Part shown: positions 40,849 through 48,870 of the stretch, piece after piece
How the letters are laid out: each line of letters opens with the position of its first letter
Position numbering within the stretch: the stretch's first letter is position 1
Source of the DNA: JACVRW01 sp963850205
GTDB taxonomy: Bacteria; Actinomycetota; Thermoleophilia; Solirubrobacterales; Thermoleophilaceae
Direction of reading: 5' to 3'
Length of the DNA stretch: 64,000 nucleotides
Assembly (NCBI GenBank): GCA_963850205.1
Contig: CAWKKJ010000008.1
Location: 1 to 64,000 of the forward strand
Made by a program: the position numbers and the translations under genes
The notes under the pieces: model-generated
Database searches by the model: none
What the model saw: only the letters and a program-made list of their open reading frames with translations
What the model was told of the DNA's origin: nothing

Positions 40849-41571
40849 GTGGAGCGCGCAGCACTGATCACCGGAGGATCGAGCGGCATCGGGCTGGCGA
40901 TCGCCCGGGCGCTCGGAGAGGACGGCTACGGGTTGACGCTGTCGGCCCGACGGCCGGAGAAGCTGGAGGCGGCGGCGGACGAGCTCCGCGGAGGCGGTCT
41001 CGACGTGCTCTCGGTTGCGGCGAACCTGGCGGACGAGGATGACATCCAGCGGGTGGTGGCTGCGCACAGCGAGCGCTTCGGGCGCATGGACGTGCTCGTC
41101 AACAACGCCGGGCTGGGGATCGGCGCGGCCGTGGCGGACACCGAGACCAAGAAGCTCGACCTCCAGCTCGGCGTGAACCTGCGCGGGGTGTACCTGGTGG
41201 CCCGCGAGTGCATCCCGCTGCTGAAGGATGCCGGCGCCGAGCACCGCAAGGCGCTGATGGTGAACACCGCCTCGATCGCGGGCAAGAGCGGCCAGGGCTG
41301 GCTGGCGGCCTACTCGGCCACCAAGTTCGGCGTCGTGGGGCTGAGCCAGGCCCTGCACAAGGAGCTCGCCGGCGACGGCATCCAGGTCACAGCCCTGTGC
41401 CCGGGCTTCGTGGCAACGGCGATGACCGACTGGGTCGAGGAGCAGGTGCCGAAGGACGAGATGATCCAGCCGCAGGACATCGCCGAGGCGGTCCGCTACC
41501 TGCTGCGCACCTCGCCCGCCTGCATCGTGCCCGAGCTGCAGTTCATCCGGCCAGGCGACACCGACGTCTGA
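40849..41571 (+). CDS. Short-chain dehydrogenase/reductase
   Basis: A 240-residue classical SDR: TGGSSGIG cofactor loop (8-15), NNAG (85-88), catalytic Ser142, Tyr155 and Lys159 (YSATK), and the PGFVATAM substrate-loop motif. Arg34/Arg35 after strand 2 suggest NADPH. GAGGAGG precedes the GTG start. Its 3' end overlaps the convergent hypothetical gene by 76 bp. Substrate unknown. Confidence 0.93.
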   Translation: MERAALITGGSSGIGLAIARALGEDGYGLTLSARRPEKLEAAADELRGGGLDVLSVAANLADEDDIQRVVAAHSERFGRMDVLVNNAGLGIGAAVADTETKKLDLQLGVNLRGVYLVARECIPLLKDAGAEHRKALMVNTASIAGKSGQGWLAAYSATKFGVVGLSQALHKELAGDGIQVTALCPGFVATAMTDWVEEQVPKDEMIQPQDIAEAVRYLLRTSPACIVPELQFIRPGDTDV

Positions 41572-42035
41572 GCCTCCAGCTCGGCCACGGCGCGCTCGTA
41601 CTCGTCCAGGCGCCTGAAGGGACGCAGCCAGGCCCAGCCCGGCTGGTAGCGCAGCTCGCGGGCGCGGTGGCGCTCGCCGGTCGGGATCATGCGCCGGGCC
41701 CGCCGAGGCGGCGGGCGCAGCTCGGGCAGCTCTTCGAGCGCGATGCTGGCCTCGAGCATGGCCCGCAGGGTCCCCAGCTCGCGGTCGGTGGCCGGCCGGG
41801 CTCGCTTGGCCGCGCCGGTGTAGGCGTCCCAGGCCCGGGCGAAGCCGGCCAGGCTGGTCCGGCCCCCGTTCCGGTGCGCGGCCAGCATCGGGCACACGCC
41901 ACCATGGCGGTCGGTGTAGGCGCCGACGATGATGCGGCCGCCCTCGATCCCCTCCAGCATCGCGCGCCGGCTGGCCAGCGGCAGGCAGTCCACGGCGTGG
42001 CGGAGGTCGCGGGCCGGGCGGCGTCTCGAGGGCAT
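41496..42035 (-). CDS. Conserved actinobacterial hypothetical protein
   Basis: About 179 residues. The core (DLRHAVDCLPLASRRAMLEG, RIIVGAYTDRHGGVCPMLAA, GGRTSLAGFARAWDAYTGA) is of a type I recall as common in Thermoleophilia, without known function. ATG 42035 is preferred because TGCTAT lies 8 nt before it (leaderless pattern); a start at 42050 is also open. The last ~25 codons run antisense into the SDR gene, so the true end may be functional only in part. Confidence 0.7.
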   Translation of the reverse strand: MPSRRRPARDLRHAVDCLPLASRRAMLEGIEGGRIIVGAYTDRHGGVCPMLAAHRNGGRTSLAGFARAWDAYTGAAKRARPATDRELGTLRAMLEASIALEELPELRPPPRRARRMIPTGERHRARELRYQPGWAWLRPFRRLDEYERAVAELEAQTSVSPGRMNCSSGTMQAGEVRSR

Positions 42036-42094
42036 CGGCTGCCATAGCATCCCCCGTCGGCGCGGACTCGCACAACCGGCGAAAGGAGACTTGC

Positions 42095-43126
42095 ATGCGG
42101 CTCGGCCTCAACGTGGGCTACTGGGGGCTCGGGCTCACCTCCGAGCAGCAGCTGGAGCTGGTCAAGGAGGCCGAGGCGGCCGGCTTCGACTCCGTCTGGG
42201 CCGCCGAGGCCTACGGGTCCGACGCCGCCACGGTGCTGGCCTGGCTGGCCGCGCAGACCGAGCGGATCCGGGTCGGCTCCGCGATCTTCCAGATGCCCGC
42301 CCGCTCGCCCGCGATGGCGGCGATGACCGTCGCGACCCTCGACCAGCTCTCGGGCGGCCGGATGATGGTCGGCATCGGGTCGTCGGGGCCGCAGGTGGCG
42401 GAGGGCTGGCACGGGCAGCGCTTCGCCCGCCAGCTGGGTCGCACGCGCGAGTACGTCGAGATCCTGCGCAAGGCCCTCGCCCGCGAGCGGCTGGTCTACG
42501 AGGGCGAGACCTACACGCTGCCGCTGCCGGACGGACCCGGCAAGGCGCTGAAGCTCATGATCGGCCCCGTGCAGGAGCGGGTCCCGATCTATGTGGCCGC
42601 CATCGGCCCCAAGAACACCCAGCTGGTGGGCGAGATCGCCGACGGCTGGCTGCCGATGTTCTTCTCGCCGGAGAACGTGGGCGAGGCGCGAGGGCTGCTC
42701 GAGGAGGGGGCCGCCCGCTCCGGGCGCTCGCTGGACGGCTTTGACATCGCGCCCAGCGTGCAGGTGGCGATCGACGACGACCTGGAGCAGGCCCGCGACG
42801 TGATGCGCCCCTTCGTCGCTCTCTATGTGGGCGGAATGGGCTCACGCGAGAAGAACTTCTACAACGCGCTCGTGCGCCGGTACGGCTTCGAGGAGGCGGC
42901 CGACGAGATCCAGGACCTCTATCTCGAGGGCAAGAAGGAGGAGGCGGCCGCGGCCATCCCCGGCGAGCTGATCGACACCGTGACGCTCGCGGGGCCGCTC
43001 GACCACGTGCGGGAGCGGCTCAGCGTCTACGCCGACGCCGGCGTGGGCACGCTGATCGTCTCCCCCATGTCCTTCGATCCGGAAGGCAGGAAGCGCACGG
43101 TGCGCCAGCTCGCGGAGCTGCTCTGA
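42095..43126 (+). CDS. LLM-class, probably F420-dependent, oxidoreductase
   Basis: A 343-residue (beta/alpha)8 luciferase-like enzyme: RLGLNVGYWG start, AEAAGFDSVWAAEAYGSDA, RIRVGSAIFQMPARSPAMAA, LDQLSGGRMMVGIGSSGPQV and PIYVAAIGPKNTQLVGEIAD. These are typical of actinobacterial F420-dependent members. AAAGGAG lies 6 nt before the ATG. The stop overlaps the start of the glycosyltransferase gene as CTGA, so the two are probably co-translated and may act on the same metabolite. Confidence 0.92.
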   Translation: MRLGLNVGYWGLGLTSEQQLELVKEAEAAGFDSVWAAEAYGSDAATVLAWLAAQTERIRVGSAIFQMPARSPAMAAMTVATLDQLSGGRMMVGIGSSGPQVAEGWHGQRFARQLGRTREYVEILRKALARERLVYEGETYTLPLPDGPGKALKLMIGPVQERVPIYVAAIGPKNTQLVGEIADGWLPMFFSPENVGEARGLLEEGAARSGRSLDGFDIAPSVQVAIDDDLEQARDVMRPFVALYVGGMGSREKNFYNALVRRYGFEEAADEIQDLYLEGKKEEAAAAIPGELIDTVTLAGPLDHVRERLSVYADAGVGTLIVSPMSFDPEGRKRTVRQLAELL

Positions 43127-44355
43127 GCCTCACCGCCGCGCCGCGCCGCCGCATCCTGCTCGCCGCGTTCGGCGACCCCGGGCACGCCTTCCCCGCCATC
43201 GCCCTCGGGGCCGAGCTGGCCCGCCGCGGCCATGAGGTGACGCTCGAGACCTGGAGCCGCTGGCGCGAGCAGGTCGAGCGGGAGGGCATGGCCTTTGCGG
43301 CGGCGCCCGAGTACCACGTGTTCCCCACCGAGGGGCGGCCGCTCAAGCCCTACGCGGCGGCGGTGAGGGCCTCCGCCTCCACCCGCGCGCTGATTCGCGA
43401 GGTCGACCCGGAGGTGGTGGTGGCCGACATCCTGACCGTCGCCGCGGCGCTGGCGGCCGAGCTGGAGGACCGCCCCTGGGCCACGCTCGTGCCGCACGTG
43501 CTGCCGGCCGGCGAGCCCGGGTTCCCGGTCTACTCGGTGGGCGCGGTCTATCCGCGCACGCGAGCGGGGGCGCGGATGTGGCGGCTCTCGCGCCCGCTTC
43601 TCATGCGCGGCGAGGTGCAGGGGCGCCGCGAGCTGAACGGCGCGCGGGCCCGGGTCGGGCTGCCGCCGCTCTCCCACGTGCAGGGCGGCATCTCGCGCCG
43701 CCTGGCGCTGGTGGCCACCTTCCCGCAGCTCGAGTACCCGCGCCGCACGGTCGTGCCCGGCCTGCGGGTGACCGGGCCGCTGCTGTGGGAGCAGCCCTTC
43801 GGCCCGGTGGAGCCGCCCCCGGGCGACGATCCGCTCGTGCTGGTGGCGCCCAGCACCTCCCAGGATCCGCGCGGCCGGCTGCTCCGCGCCGCACTCGAGG
43901 GCCTCGCCGACGAGCCGGTACGGGTGCTGGCCAGCACCAACCGCCGCGGCCCCGACGACCCGCTGCCGGTTCCCCGCAACGCGCGGCTGGTGGACTGGGT
44001 CTCATACGCGCGCGCGATGCCGGGCTGCGCCGCGGTGGTGTGCCATGCCGGGCACGGCACGCTCGTCCGGGCGCTGGCCAGCGGCGTGCCGGTGGTGGCC
44101 TGCCCGCACGCCGGCGACATGGCCGAGAACGCCGCGCGCGTGCGCTGGGCCGGCGTGGGCGTGTCGCTGCCGCGCCGGTTTCACACCGCCCGGGGCGTGC
44201 GGCTGGCCGTGCGCCGGCTGCTGGCCGAGCCGGCCTATGCCCGCCGCGCCGCGGAGCTGCGAGCGTGGCACCAGCGCCACGACGGGGCCGCCGCGGCTGC
44301 TGCCGCGGTGGAGGGCTTCGCGGTCACCGAGCAATACCCCCACGGGGTACACTGA
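43123..44355 (+). CDS. GT1-family glycosyltransferase starting at a CTG codon
   Basis: About 410 residues. N-terminal RRRILLAAFGDPGHAFPAIA and ELARRGHEVTLETW form the first Rossmann half; the C-terminal half has VLVAPSTSQDP, LVDWVSYARAMPGCAAVVCH and AGHGTLVRALASGVPVVACP, the nucleotide-sugar site. Between the upstream stop and GTG 43237 the only start-like codon before this essential first strand is CTG 43123, which overlaps the LLM stop as CTGA and has GGAG five nt upstream. Starting at 43237 would delete the first strand and loop. Paralogous to 6810-7973. Confidence 0.88.
   Translation: MSLTAAPRRRILLAAFGDPGHAFPAIALGAELARRGHEVTLETWSRWREQVEREGMAFAAAPEYHVFPTEGRPLKPYAAAVRASASTRALIREVDPEVVVADILTVAAALAAELEDRPWATLVPHVLPAGEPGFPVYSVGAVYPRTRAGARMWRLSRPLLMRGEVQGRRELNGARARVGLPPLSHVQGGISRRLALVATFPQLEYPRRTVVPGLRVTGPLLWEQPFGPVEPPPGDDPLVLVAPSTSQDPRGRLLRAALEGLADEPVRVLASTNRRGPDDPLPVPRNARLVDWVSYARAMPGCAAVVCHAGHGTLVRALASGVPVVACPHAGDMAENAARVRWAGVGVSLPRRFHTARGVRLAVRRLLAEPAYARRAAELRAWHQRHDGAAAAAAAVEGFAVTEQYPHGVH
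44335..44349 (+). promoter_or_regulatory. CsoR-type operator inside the end of the glycosyltransferase gene
   Basis: TACCCC-CAC-GGGGTA is a perfect 6-bp dyad of the G-tract type bound by CsoR/RcnR repressors. It lies 11 bp before the csoR start codon and within the last codons of the preceding gene (Tyr-Pro-His-Gly-Val). Confidence 0.65.
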
Positions 44356-44360
44356 CTCCC

Positions 44361-44648
44361 ATGGCGAGCGAAACCCGAGGCTACACCGCGACCAAGGACC
44401 AGCTGACCGGCCGCCTGCGGCGCATCGAGGGCCAGGTGCGCGGGGTCGAGCGAATGGTCGACGAGGACCGCTACTGCATCGACGTGCTGACCCAGATCGG
44501 CGCGATCCAGGCCGCGCTGGACAAGGTGGCCCTGGGCCTGCTCGACGACCACGCCCGCCACTGCGTGATCGGCGCCGAGGGCGCCGAGCAGGACGACCGC
44601 ACCACCGAGCTGATGGCGGCGGTGGGGCGGCTGATGCGCCGCGGCTGA
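44361..44648 (+). CDS. csoR: CsoR-type copper-sensing repressor
   Basis: A 95-residue all-helical repressor of the CsoR/RcnR (DUF156) family. The copper ligand set Cys39, His64 and Cys68 (RYCIDV, then DDHARHCV) is complete, which favours Cu(I) rather than Ni or formaldehyde sensing. LTGRLRRIEGQVRGVERMV is the DNA-binding helix. It carries its own operator 11 bp upstream. No copper ATPase or chaperone is in the window, so it controls itself and unknown distant genes. Confidence 0.93.
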   Translation: MASETRGYTATKDQLTGRLRRIEGQVRGVERMVDEDRYCIDVLTQIGAIQAALDKVALGLLDDHARHCVIGAEGAEQDDRTTELMAAVGRLMRRG

Positions 44649-44711
44649 GCGCCGCCTGCGGCGCGCGCCGTGTCGTGCGGGAGGGCGCGGGCTGGCCCGC
44701 GCCGGACCGAT

Positions 44712-44750
44712 CGTTATCCCGCAGTGACGCCGCAACGCCTACCGTCGCGG
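44712..44750 (+). promoter_or_regulatory. Promoter element of htrA, shared with moxR
   Basis: A 39-bp block beginning CGTTATCC and ending CTACCGTCGCGG, 2 nt before the htrA GTG. It matches the block at 48830-48868 at 31 of 39 positions without gaps. TACCGT fits the -10 box of a leaderless transcript, and CGTTATCC plus GTGAC cover the -35 zone, where a response regulator would bind. Confidence 0.7.
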
Positions 44751-44752
44751 AC

Positions 44753-45922
44753 GTGACCCGGCGCAGCCTCTGGATCGACCGCGAGCATCAGCGCGACGGC
44801 GACCACGGCCCCTTCTCCTCGGCCCGCTGGCGGCGTCAGGCCGAGGCCGCCGAAGAGCTGCGGCGCGGGCCCGAGGAGCCGGCTCCCCCACCCCCCGAGC
44901 CTCCCCGGCGCCGCTCCCTGCTGCTACCGGCCGCCGCCCTGGCCACGGCGCTGTGCGCCCTGGCGGTCGGGGTCTTCGCCGTGGTCACCGACGACGATCA
45001 GAACACCACGCTCAGCGCCCCGGTCGACGGCGGCCGGGCCCCGGCCACCGCGGTGGGACGCGTGGCCGACTCCGCCGGGCCGGGCGTGGTCTCCGTACGG
45101 GCCGGTAGCGCGGGCGGCACCGGCTTCGTGGTCCGCCGCGACGGCACCATCGTCACCAACGCCCACGTGGTCGGCTCGAACGAGACCGCGCAGGTGCGCT
45201 TCAACGACACCGGCCAGCTGATCGAGGCGGAGGTGCTGGGCACCGACCAGTCCTCGGACCTGGCGGTGCTGCGGGTCGATCCCGGCAGCGTCGACTCGCT
45301 GCGGGTCCTCCCTCTCGCCGACTCCGACAAGGTGCGCGTGGGCGACGACGTGGTGGCCATCGGCCATCCGCTGGGCCTGGACCGCACCGTCACCGCGGGC
45401 ATCGTGTCCGGCACCGGGCGCGAGATCCAGGCCCCTGACGGCTTCCAGATCGACGAGGTGATCCAGACCGACGCCCCCATCAACCAGGGCAACTCCGGCG
45501 GCCCGCTCCTGGACGCGCGCGGCCGCGTGGTGGGGGTCAACAGCCAGATCGCCACGGCCGGCAGCGCCGGCAACGTGGGCATCGGCTTCGCCGTGCCCGC
45601 CAACACCGTCAAGGAGGTGGTACCCCAGCTGAGCCGCGGCCAGACGATCAGACGCCCCTACCTGGGCGTGGCCACCACGCTCAGCAGCGGCGGAGCGGCC
45701 GTGGGCGAGGTCACACCCGGCGGGCCCGCGGACGGCGCCGGCGTGCGCGCCGGCGACGTGATCACCTCGATCGACGGACGCGAGGTGAGCGACCCGGACG
45801 ACGTGGCCGAGATCATCTCCGACCACCAGCCCGGCGACGAGGTGGAGATCGAGCTGCAACGAGGCGGCGAGGAGCGCACGATCGACGTCGAGCTGTCCAC
45901 CCGGCCGGCTCGCACGCCGTGA
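44753..45922 (+). CDS. htrA: HtrA/DegP-like membrane-anchored serine protease with PDZ domain
   Basis: A 389-residue envelope protease: cytoplasmic Arg/Pro-rich N terminus, one membrane helix (about 56-78), a trypsin-like domain with triad His138 (NAHVVG), Asp169 (SSDLAVL) and Ser248 (GNSGGP), and one PDZ domain (about 300-380, RPYLGVATT and GVRAGDVITSIDG). It degrades misfolded exported proteins. GTG 44753 is supported by the promoter element two bases upstream. The 3' end overlaps the VWA gene as GTGA. Confidence 0.95.
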   Translation: MTRRSLWIDREHQRDGDHGPFSSARWRRQAEAAEELRRGPEEPAPPPPEPPRRRSLLLPAAALATALCALAVGVFAVVTDDDQNTTLSAPVDGGRAPATAVGRVADSAGPGVVSVRAGSAGGTGFVVRRDGTIVTNAHVVGSNETAQVRFNDTGQLIEAEVLGTDQSSDLAVLRVDPGSVDSLRVLPLADSDKVRVGDDVVAIGHPLGLDRTVTAGIVSGTGREIQAPDGFQIDEVIQTDAPINQGNSGGPLLDARGRVVGVNSQIATAGSAGNVGIGFAVPANTVKEVVPQLSRGQTIRRPYLGVATTLSSGGAAVGEVTPGGPADGAGVRAGDVITSIDGREVSDPDDVAEIISDHQPGDEVEIELQRGGEERTIDVELSTRPARTP

Positions 45923-46878
45923 GCTTCCAGGCGCCGCTCTTCCTGCTGGCGCTGCTGGCCCTGCCCCTGCTGGCCGGCCTCTACCTGGTGGTGGACCGCC
46001 GCCGCCGCAAGGCGGCCGCGGGCTTTGCCTCTCCGCTGCTCGCCCCCTCCTTCGCGCCCCTCCGCCCGGGCTTTCGCCGCCACGCGCCGATGCTGGCCTA
46101 CGCGCTGGCGATCGCGGTGGCGGCCATCGCCCTGGCCCGGCCGGAGGCCACCGTGGCGGTCCCCGAGGAACGGGCCGCCGTGGTACTCGCGACCGACATC
46201 TCCGGCTCGATGGAGGCGCGCGACGTGCCCCCCTCGCGGATGACCGCGGTGCGCAACGCCGCCGCCGACTTCGTCGGCGCCGCTCCCTCCGAGCTGCGCG
46301 TCGGGGCGGTGGCCTTCAACCACGCCGTCCAGGCCATCGAGCCGCCGAGCGCGGAGCGCGGCGGCGTCCAGGACCTCATCGAGCGCATGCGCCCGAGCGG
46401 CGGCACCGCCACCGGGAAGGCCCTGGCCGCCTCCCTCGCGCTGCTGCGCCGGGACGGGCAGCGGCCCAGCGAGCGGGCGCCGGGCGCCGTGATCCTGCTC
46501 TCCGACGGCGCCTCCACCCACGGCCGCAACCCGCTGGAGGTGGCCCGCGAGGCCGGCCGGGCCCGGATCCCGATCTACACCGTCGCCCTGGGCACCGACC
46601 GGGGCACCATCGAGGTCGAGCGCCCGGGCGGCGGCACCGCCACCCGCGAGGTGCCGCCCGACCGCAACGCCATGCAGCGCATCGCCACCCTCAGCGGAGG
46701 CCGGACCTTCTCCGCCGATGCCGATGACGAGCTGGCCACCGTCTACGAGCGGCTGGGGTCGCGGATCGCCACCCGCGAGGAGCAGCGCGAGGTCACGGCC
46801 GCGTTCGCCGGCGGGGCGGCGGTGCTGCTGCTCCTCGGCGGCGGCATGTCCCTGCGCTGGTTCGGGCGGCTCCCGTAG
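45919..46878 (+). CDS. Membrane-anchored VWA-domain protein (BatA/BatB type), co-transcribed with htrA
   Basis: A 319-residue protein: N-terminal BatA-type double membrane helix (about 7-26 and 56-73), a von Willebrand A domain with MIDAS DISGS (93-97) and LLSDGAS, and a C-terminal helix (about 292-315). Such proteins work with MoxR ATPases in envelope stress and protein assembly. It is the clear paralogue of 50810-51748 (both start MSF, both have MIDAS at 93-97, both end REVTAAFAGG... RLP). GTG overlaps the htrA stop. Confidence 0.93.
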   Translation: MSFQAPLFLLALLALPLLAGLYLVVDRRRRKAAAGFASPLLAPSFAPLRPGFRRHAPMLAYALAIAVAAIALARPEATVAVPEERAAVVLATDISGSMEARDVPPSRMTAVRNAAADFVGAAPSELRVGAVAFNHAVQAIEPPSAERGGVQDLIERMRPSGGTATGKALAASLALLRRDGQRPSERAPGAVILLSDGASTHGRNPLEVAREAGRARIPIYTVALGTDRGTIEVERPGGGTATREVPPDRNAMQRIATLSGGRTFSADADDELATVYERLGSRIATREEQREVTAAFAGGAAVLLLLGGGMSLRWFGRLP

Positions 46879-46900
46879 CGGGTCCACTACTCTCGTGATC

Positions 46901-47104
46901 ATGGGAGCGAGGCGAGCCGGCATCGCAACCGTCGCCGTCGTGGGCGCGGCCCTGTTCGGGAGCTCGGTACACGGGCTCACCCAGGTCGACGGAAGCCTCG
47001 CGGAGGCCGATCGCCGGCAGGACCAGCTCAGGCAGGAGCACCGCGCAGTCGACGATCGCCGCTGTCCGGCGCGTCAGCAGCAGCGCCTGCGCGAGGAAAT
47101 CTGA
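46901..47104 (+). CDS. Small exported or membrane-anchored protein
   Basis: A 67-residue protein: hydrophobic N terminus (RAGIATVAVVGAALFGSSVH) then a charged Gln/Arg-rich helix with one Cys. TACTCT lies 7 nt before the ATG (leaderless pattern). Its last 77 bp are antisense to the 3' end of the histidine kinase gene. It lies at the end of the htrA-VWA unit and could be a small envelope-stress effector; this is context only. Confidence 0.6.
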   Translation: MGARRAGIATVAVVGAALFGSSVHGLTQVDGSLAEADRRQDQLRQEHRAVDDRRCPARQQQRLREEI

Positions 47105-48143
47105 CCGACACCACGAGCCCGCCGCCGTCACGGGGCGTGATGTCGAGCTCTCCCCCGTGGGCCTCGCCCACGGCCTGCACGATCGACAGGCCCAGGCCCG
47201 CACCGCGCCCGTCGGCGCTGCGAGCGAGCCGCTCGAAGGGCTCGGCCAGCCGCCCCGCCTGCGCCGGCTCGACCGGCGGTCCGCTGTTCTCCACCCTCAG
47301 CTCGCCCCGGCCGCCCTCCAGCGCCCGGGTCCTGACCGTGACGAAGCCACCCGGGCGGTTGTAGCGCACGCCGTTCTCGATCAGGTTGGCCGCGAGCCGC
47401 TCGAGGAGGGCCGCGTCGCCGCCGACGCTCACGGACTCGAGGTCGACGTCCAGCCGCACGCTCTCGGCATCCGCGTCGCGGGCGAGCTGCTCGGCCGCGG
47501 CCCGAGCCGCGTCGGCCAGGTCCAGCGGCTGGCTTCGGAGCAGGCCGCGCTGGCTGCGAGCGAGGATCAGCAGGCTGGCCAAGAGCGCCTCGGTGCGGCG
47601 CGTGGCCAGCGCCACGGAGGCCGCCATGCCGCGCAGCTCGTCGAGGTCGGGCTCGGGATTGGCCAGGGCCACCTCGGCCTCGGAGCGGATCACGGTGAGC
47701 GGGCTGCGCAGCTCGTGGCTGGCGTTGGCGACGAAACGGCGCTGGGCGTCGAAGGAGTCGGCCAGCCGGTCGAGCATGTCGTTCAGGGTCTCGCCCAGCT
47801 CGCGCAGCTCGTCCTGCGGGCCGGCGACGGGGATACGCTCGCCCAGGCGCTCCTCGGACACCCGGCGCGCGGTGCCGGTGATGCGCTTGAGCGGCGCGAG
47901 CAGCCAGCCGGCGAGCGCCCAGCCGAGCGCGCCGGAGAGCAGCACCACCCCCGCGAGCGCGATCAGGTACTGCAGGGCCACCTCGTCCAGGGCGTCGTTG
48001 GCCAGGGCCTCGGGGAGGGTGCGGTCGAAGTGGCGCTCCAGCAGCCAGTAGCTCACCAGCAGCAGGATCCCCGTGGAGACGCCCACCAGGAGCGCGTAGA
48101 GCGCGGTGAGGCGGGCCCGGACGGTGAGCCGCTGCGGGCTCAT
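47028..48143 (-). CDS. Sensor histidine kinase of the envelope-stress two-component pair
   Basis: A 371-residue kinase: two membrane helices (about 12-33 and 57-80), a very short extracellular loop, HAMP (about 82-130), HisKA with phospho-acceptor His143 (ASHELRSPLTVIRSE), and HATPase (NLIENGVRYN N-box, GRGAGLGLSIV G-box). The ~20-residue sensor loop suggests that the signal comes from the membrane or a partner. ATG 48143 overlaps the response regulator stop as ATGA. Confidence 0.94.
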   Translation of the reverse strand: MSPQRLTVRARLTALYALLVGVSTGILLLVSYWLLERHFDRTLPEALANDALDEVALQYLIALAGVVLLSGALGWALAGWLLAPLKRITGTARRVSEERLGERIPVAGPQDELRELGETLNDMLDRLADSFDAQRRFVANASHELRSPLTVIRSEAEVALANPEPDLDELRGMAASVALATRRTEALLASLLILARSQRGLLRSQPLDLADAARAAAEQLARDADAESVRLDVDLESVSVGGDAALLERLAANLIENGVRYNRPGGFVTVRTRALEGGRGELRVENSGPPVEPAQAGRLAEPFERLARSADGRGAGLGLSIVQAVGEAHGGELDITPRDGGGLVVSVRFPRAGAAADAPDSGDRRLRGAPA

Positions 48144-48793
48144 ATGCGGTAGCCGGCGCCCTTCACGGTCTCGACGATCGGCGGCTCGCCCAGCTTGCGC
48201 CGCAGGCGCAGCACGGTCATCCGCACCGAGTTGGTGAACGGGTCGGCGTTCTCGTCCCACACCCGCTCCACCAGCTCGTCGTTCGACACCACCGCCCCGT
48301 CCGCCGCCATCAGCGCCTCGAGCACCGCGAACTCCTTCGGCGTGAGGGTCACCTCCCGGTCGCCGCGGGTGACCGTGTGCCGCGCCGGATCGAGCACCAC
48401 GCCCTTGGCCTGCAGCGTGGGCGGCTGGGCGGGGTTCGCACGGCGAGCCAGGGCCCGCAGGCGGGCCACCAGCTCGGCGAAGGCGAAGGGCTTGGCCAGG
48501 TAGTCGTCGGCCCCGGCGGCGAGCCCGTTCACCAGATCGTCGACGGCCGAGGCCGCGGTGAGCATGAGCACCCGCACGTCGGTCTCCTCGTCGCGCAGCG
48601 TGCGGCAGACCTCGTCGCCGTGGAGCAGCGGCAGGTCGCGGTCGAGCACCAGCACCTCGTAGGGAAAGAGCCGCGCCTTGTCGAGCGCCGCGGCGCCGTC
48701 GTAAGCCACGTCGACCGCCATTCCCTCGCGGCGAAGGCCGCGGGCCACCGCGTCGGCGACCCGTCGTTCGTCCTCGGCCACGAGCACCCGCAC
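48140..48793 (-). CDS. OmpR/PhoB-family response regulator
   Basis: A 217-residue regulator: receiver with acidic pocket (AEDE), phospho-Asp51 (VLDRDLP), Thr/Lys switch residues (LTAAS, AKPFAF), and a winged-helix DNA-binding domain (VTLTPKEFAVLEALMAADGA, NSVRMTVLRLRRKLG, GAGYRI). GTG 48793 begins the first beta strand, with TACTCT 7 nt upstream (leaderless). It is divergent from moxR across 77 bp that contain one of the two shared promoter blocks, so it is the natural candidate to bind both. Confidence 0.94.
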   Translation of the reverse strand: MRVLVAEDERRVADAVARGLRREGMAVDVAYDGAAALDKARLFPYEVLVLDRDLPLLHGDEVCRTLRDEETDVRVLMLTAASAVDDLVNGLAAGADDYLAKPFAFAELVARLRALARRANPAQPPTLQAKGVVLDPARHTVTRGDREVTLTPKEFAVLEALMAADGAVVSNDELVERVWDENADPFTNSVRMTVLRLRRKLGEPPIVETVKGAGYRI

Positions 48794-48829
48794 AACGTCC
48801 AGAGTAGAGAGGCGGCCCGGCCCTGCATC

Positions 48830-48868
48830 CGTTATCCGGCGGTGACAGCCCACCTCCTACCGTGGCGG
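48830..48868 (+). promoter_or_regulatory. Promoter element of moxR, shared with htrA
   Basis: A 39-bp block beginning CGTTATCC and ending CTACCGTGGCGG, 2 nt before the moxR ATG, ungapped match to 44712-44750 with eight differences. It lies 37 bp from the divergent response-regulator start codon. Confidence 0.7.
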
Positions 48869-48870
48869 CC

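Noticed and set aside
48862..48870. GTG three codons upstream as the moxR start
   Set aside because: It lies inside the shared promoter block; ATG 48871 has the same 2-nt offset as the htrA start.
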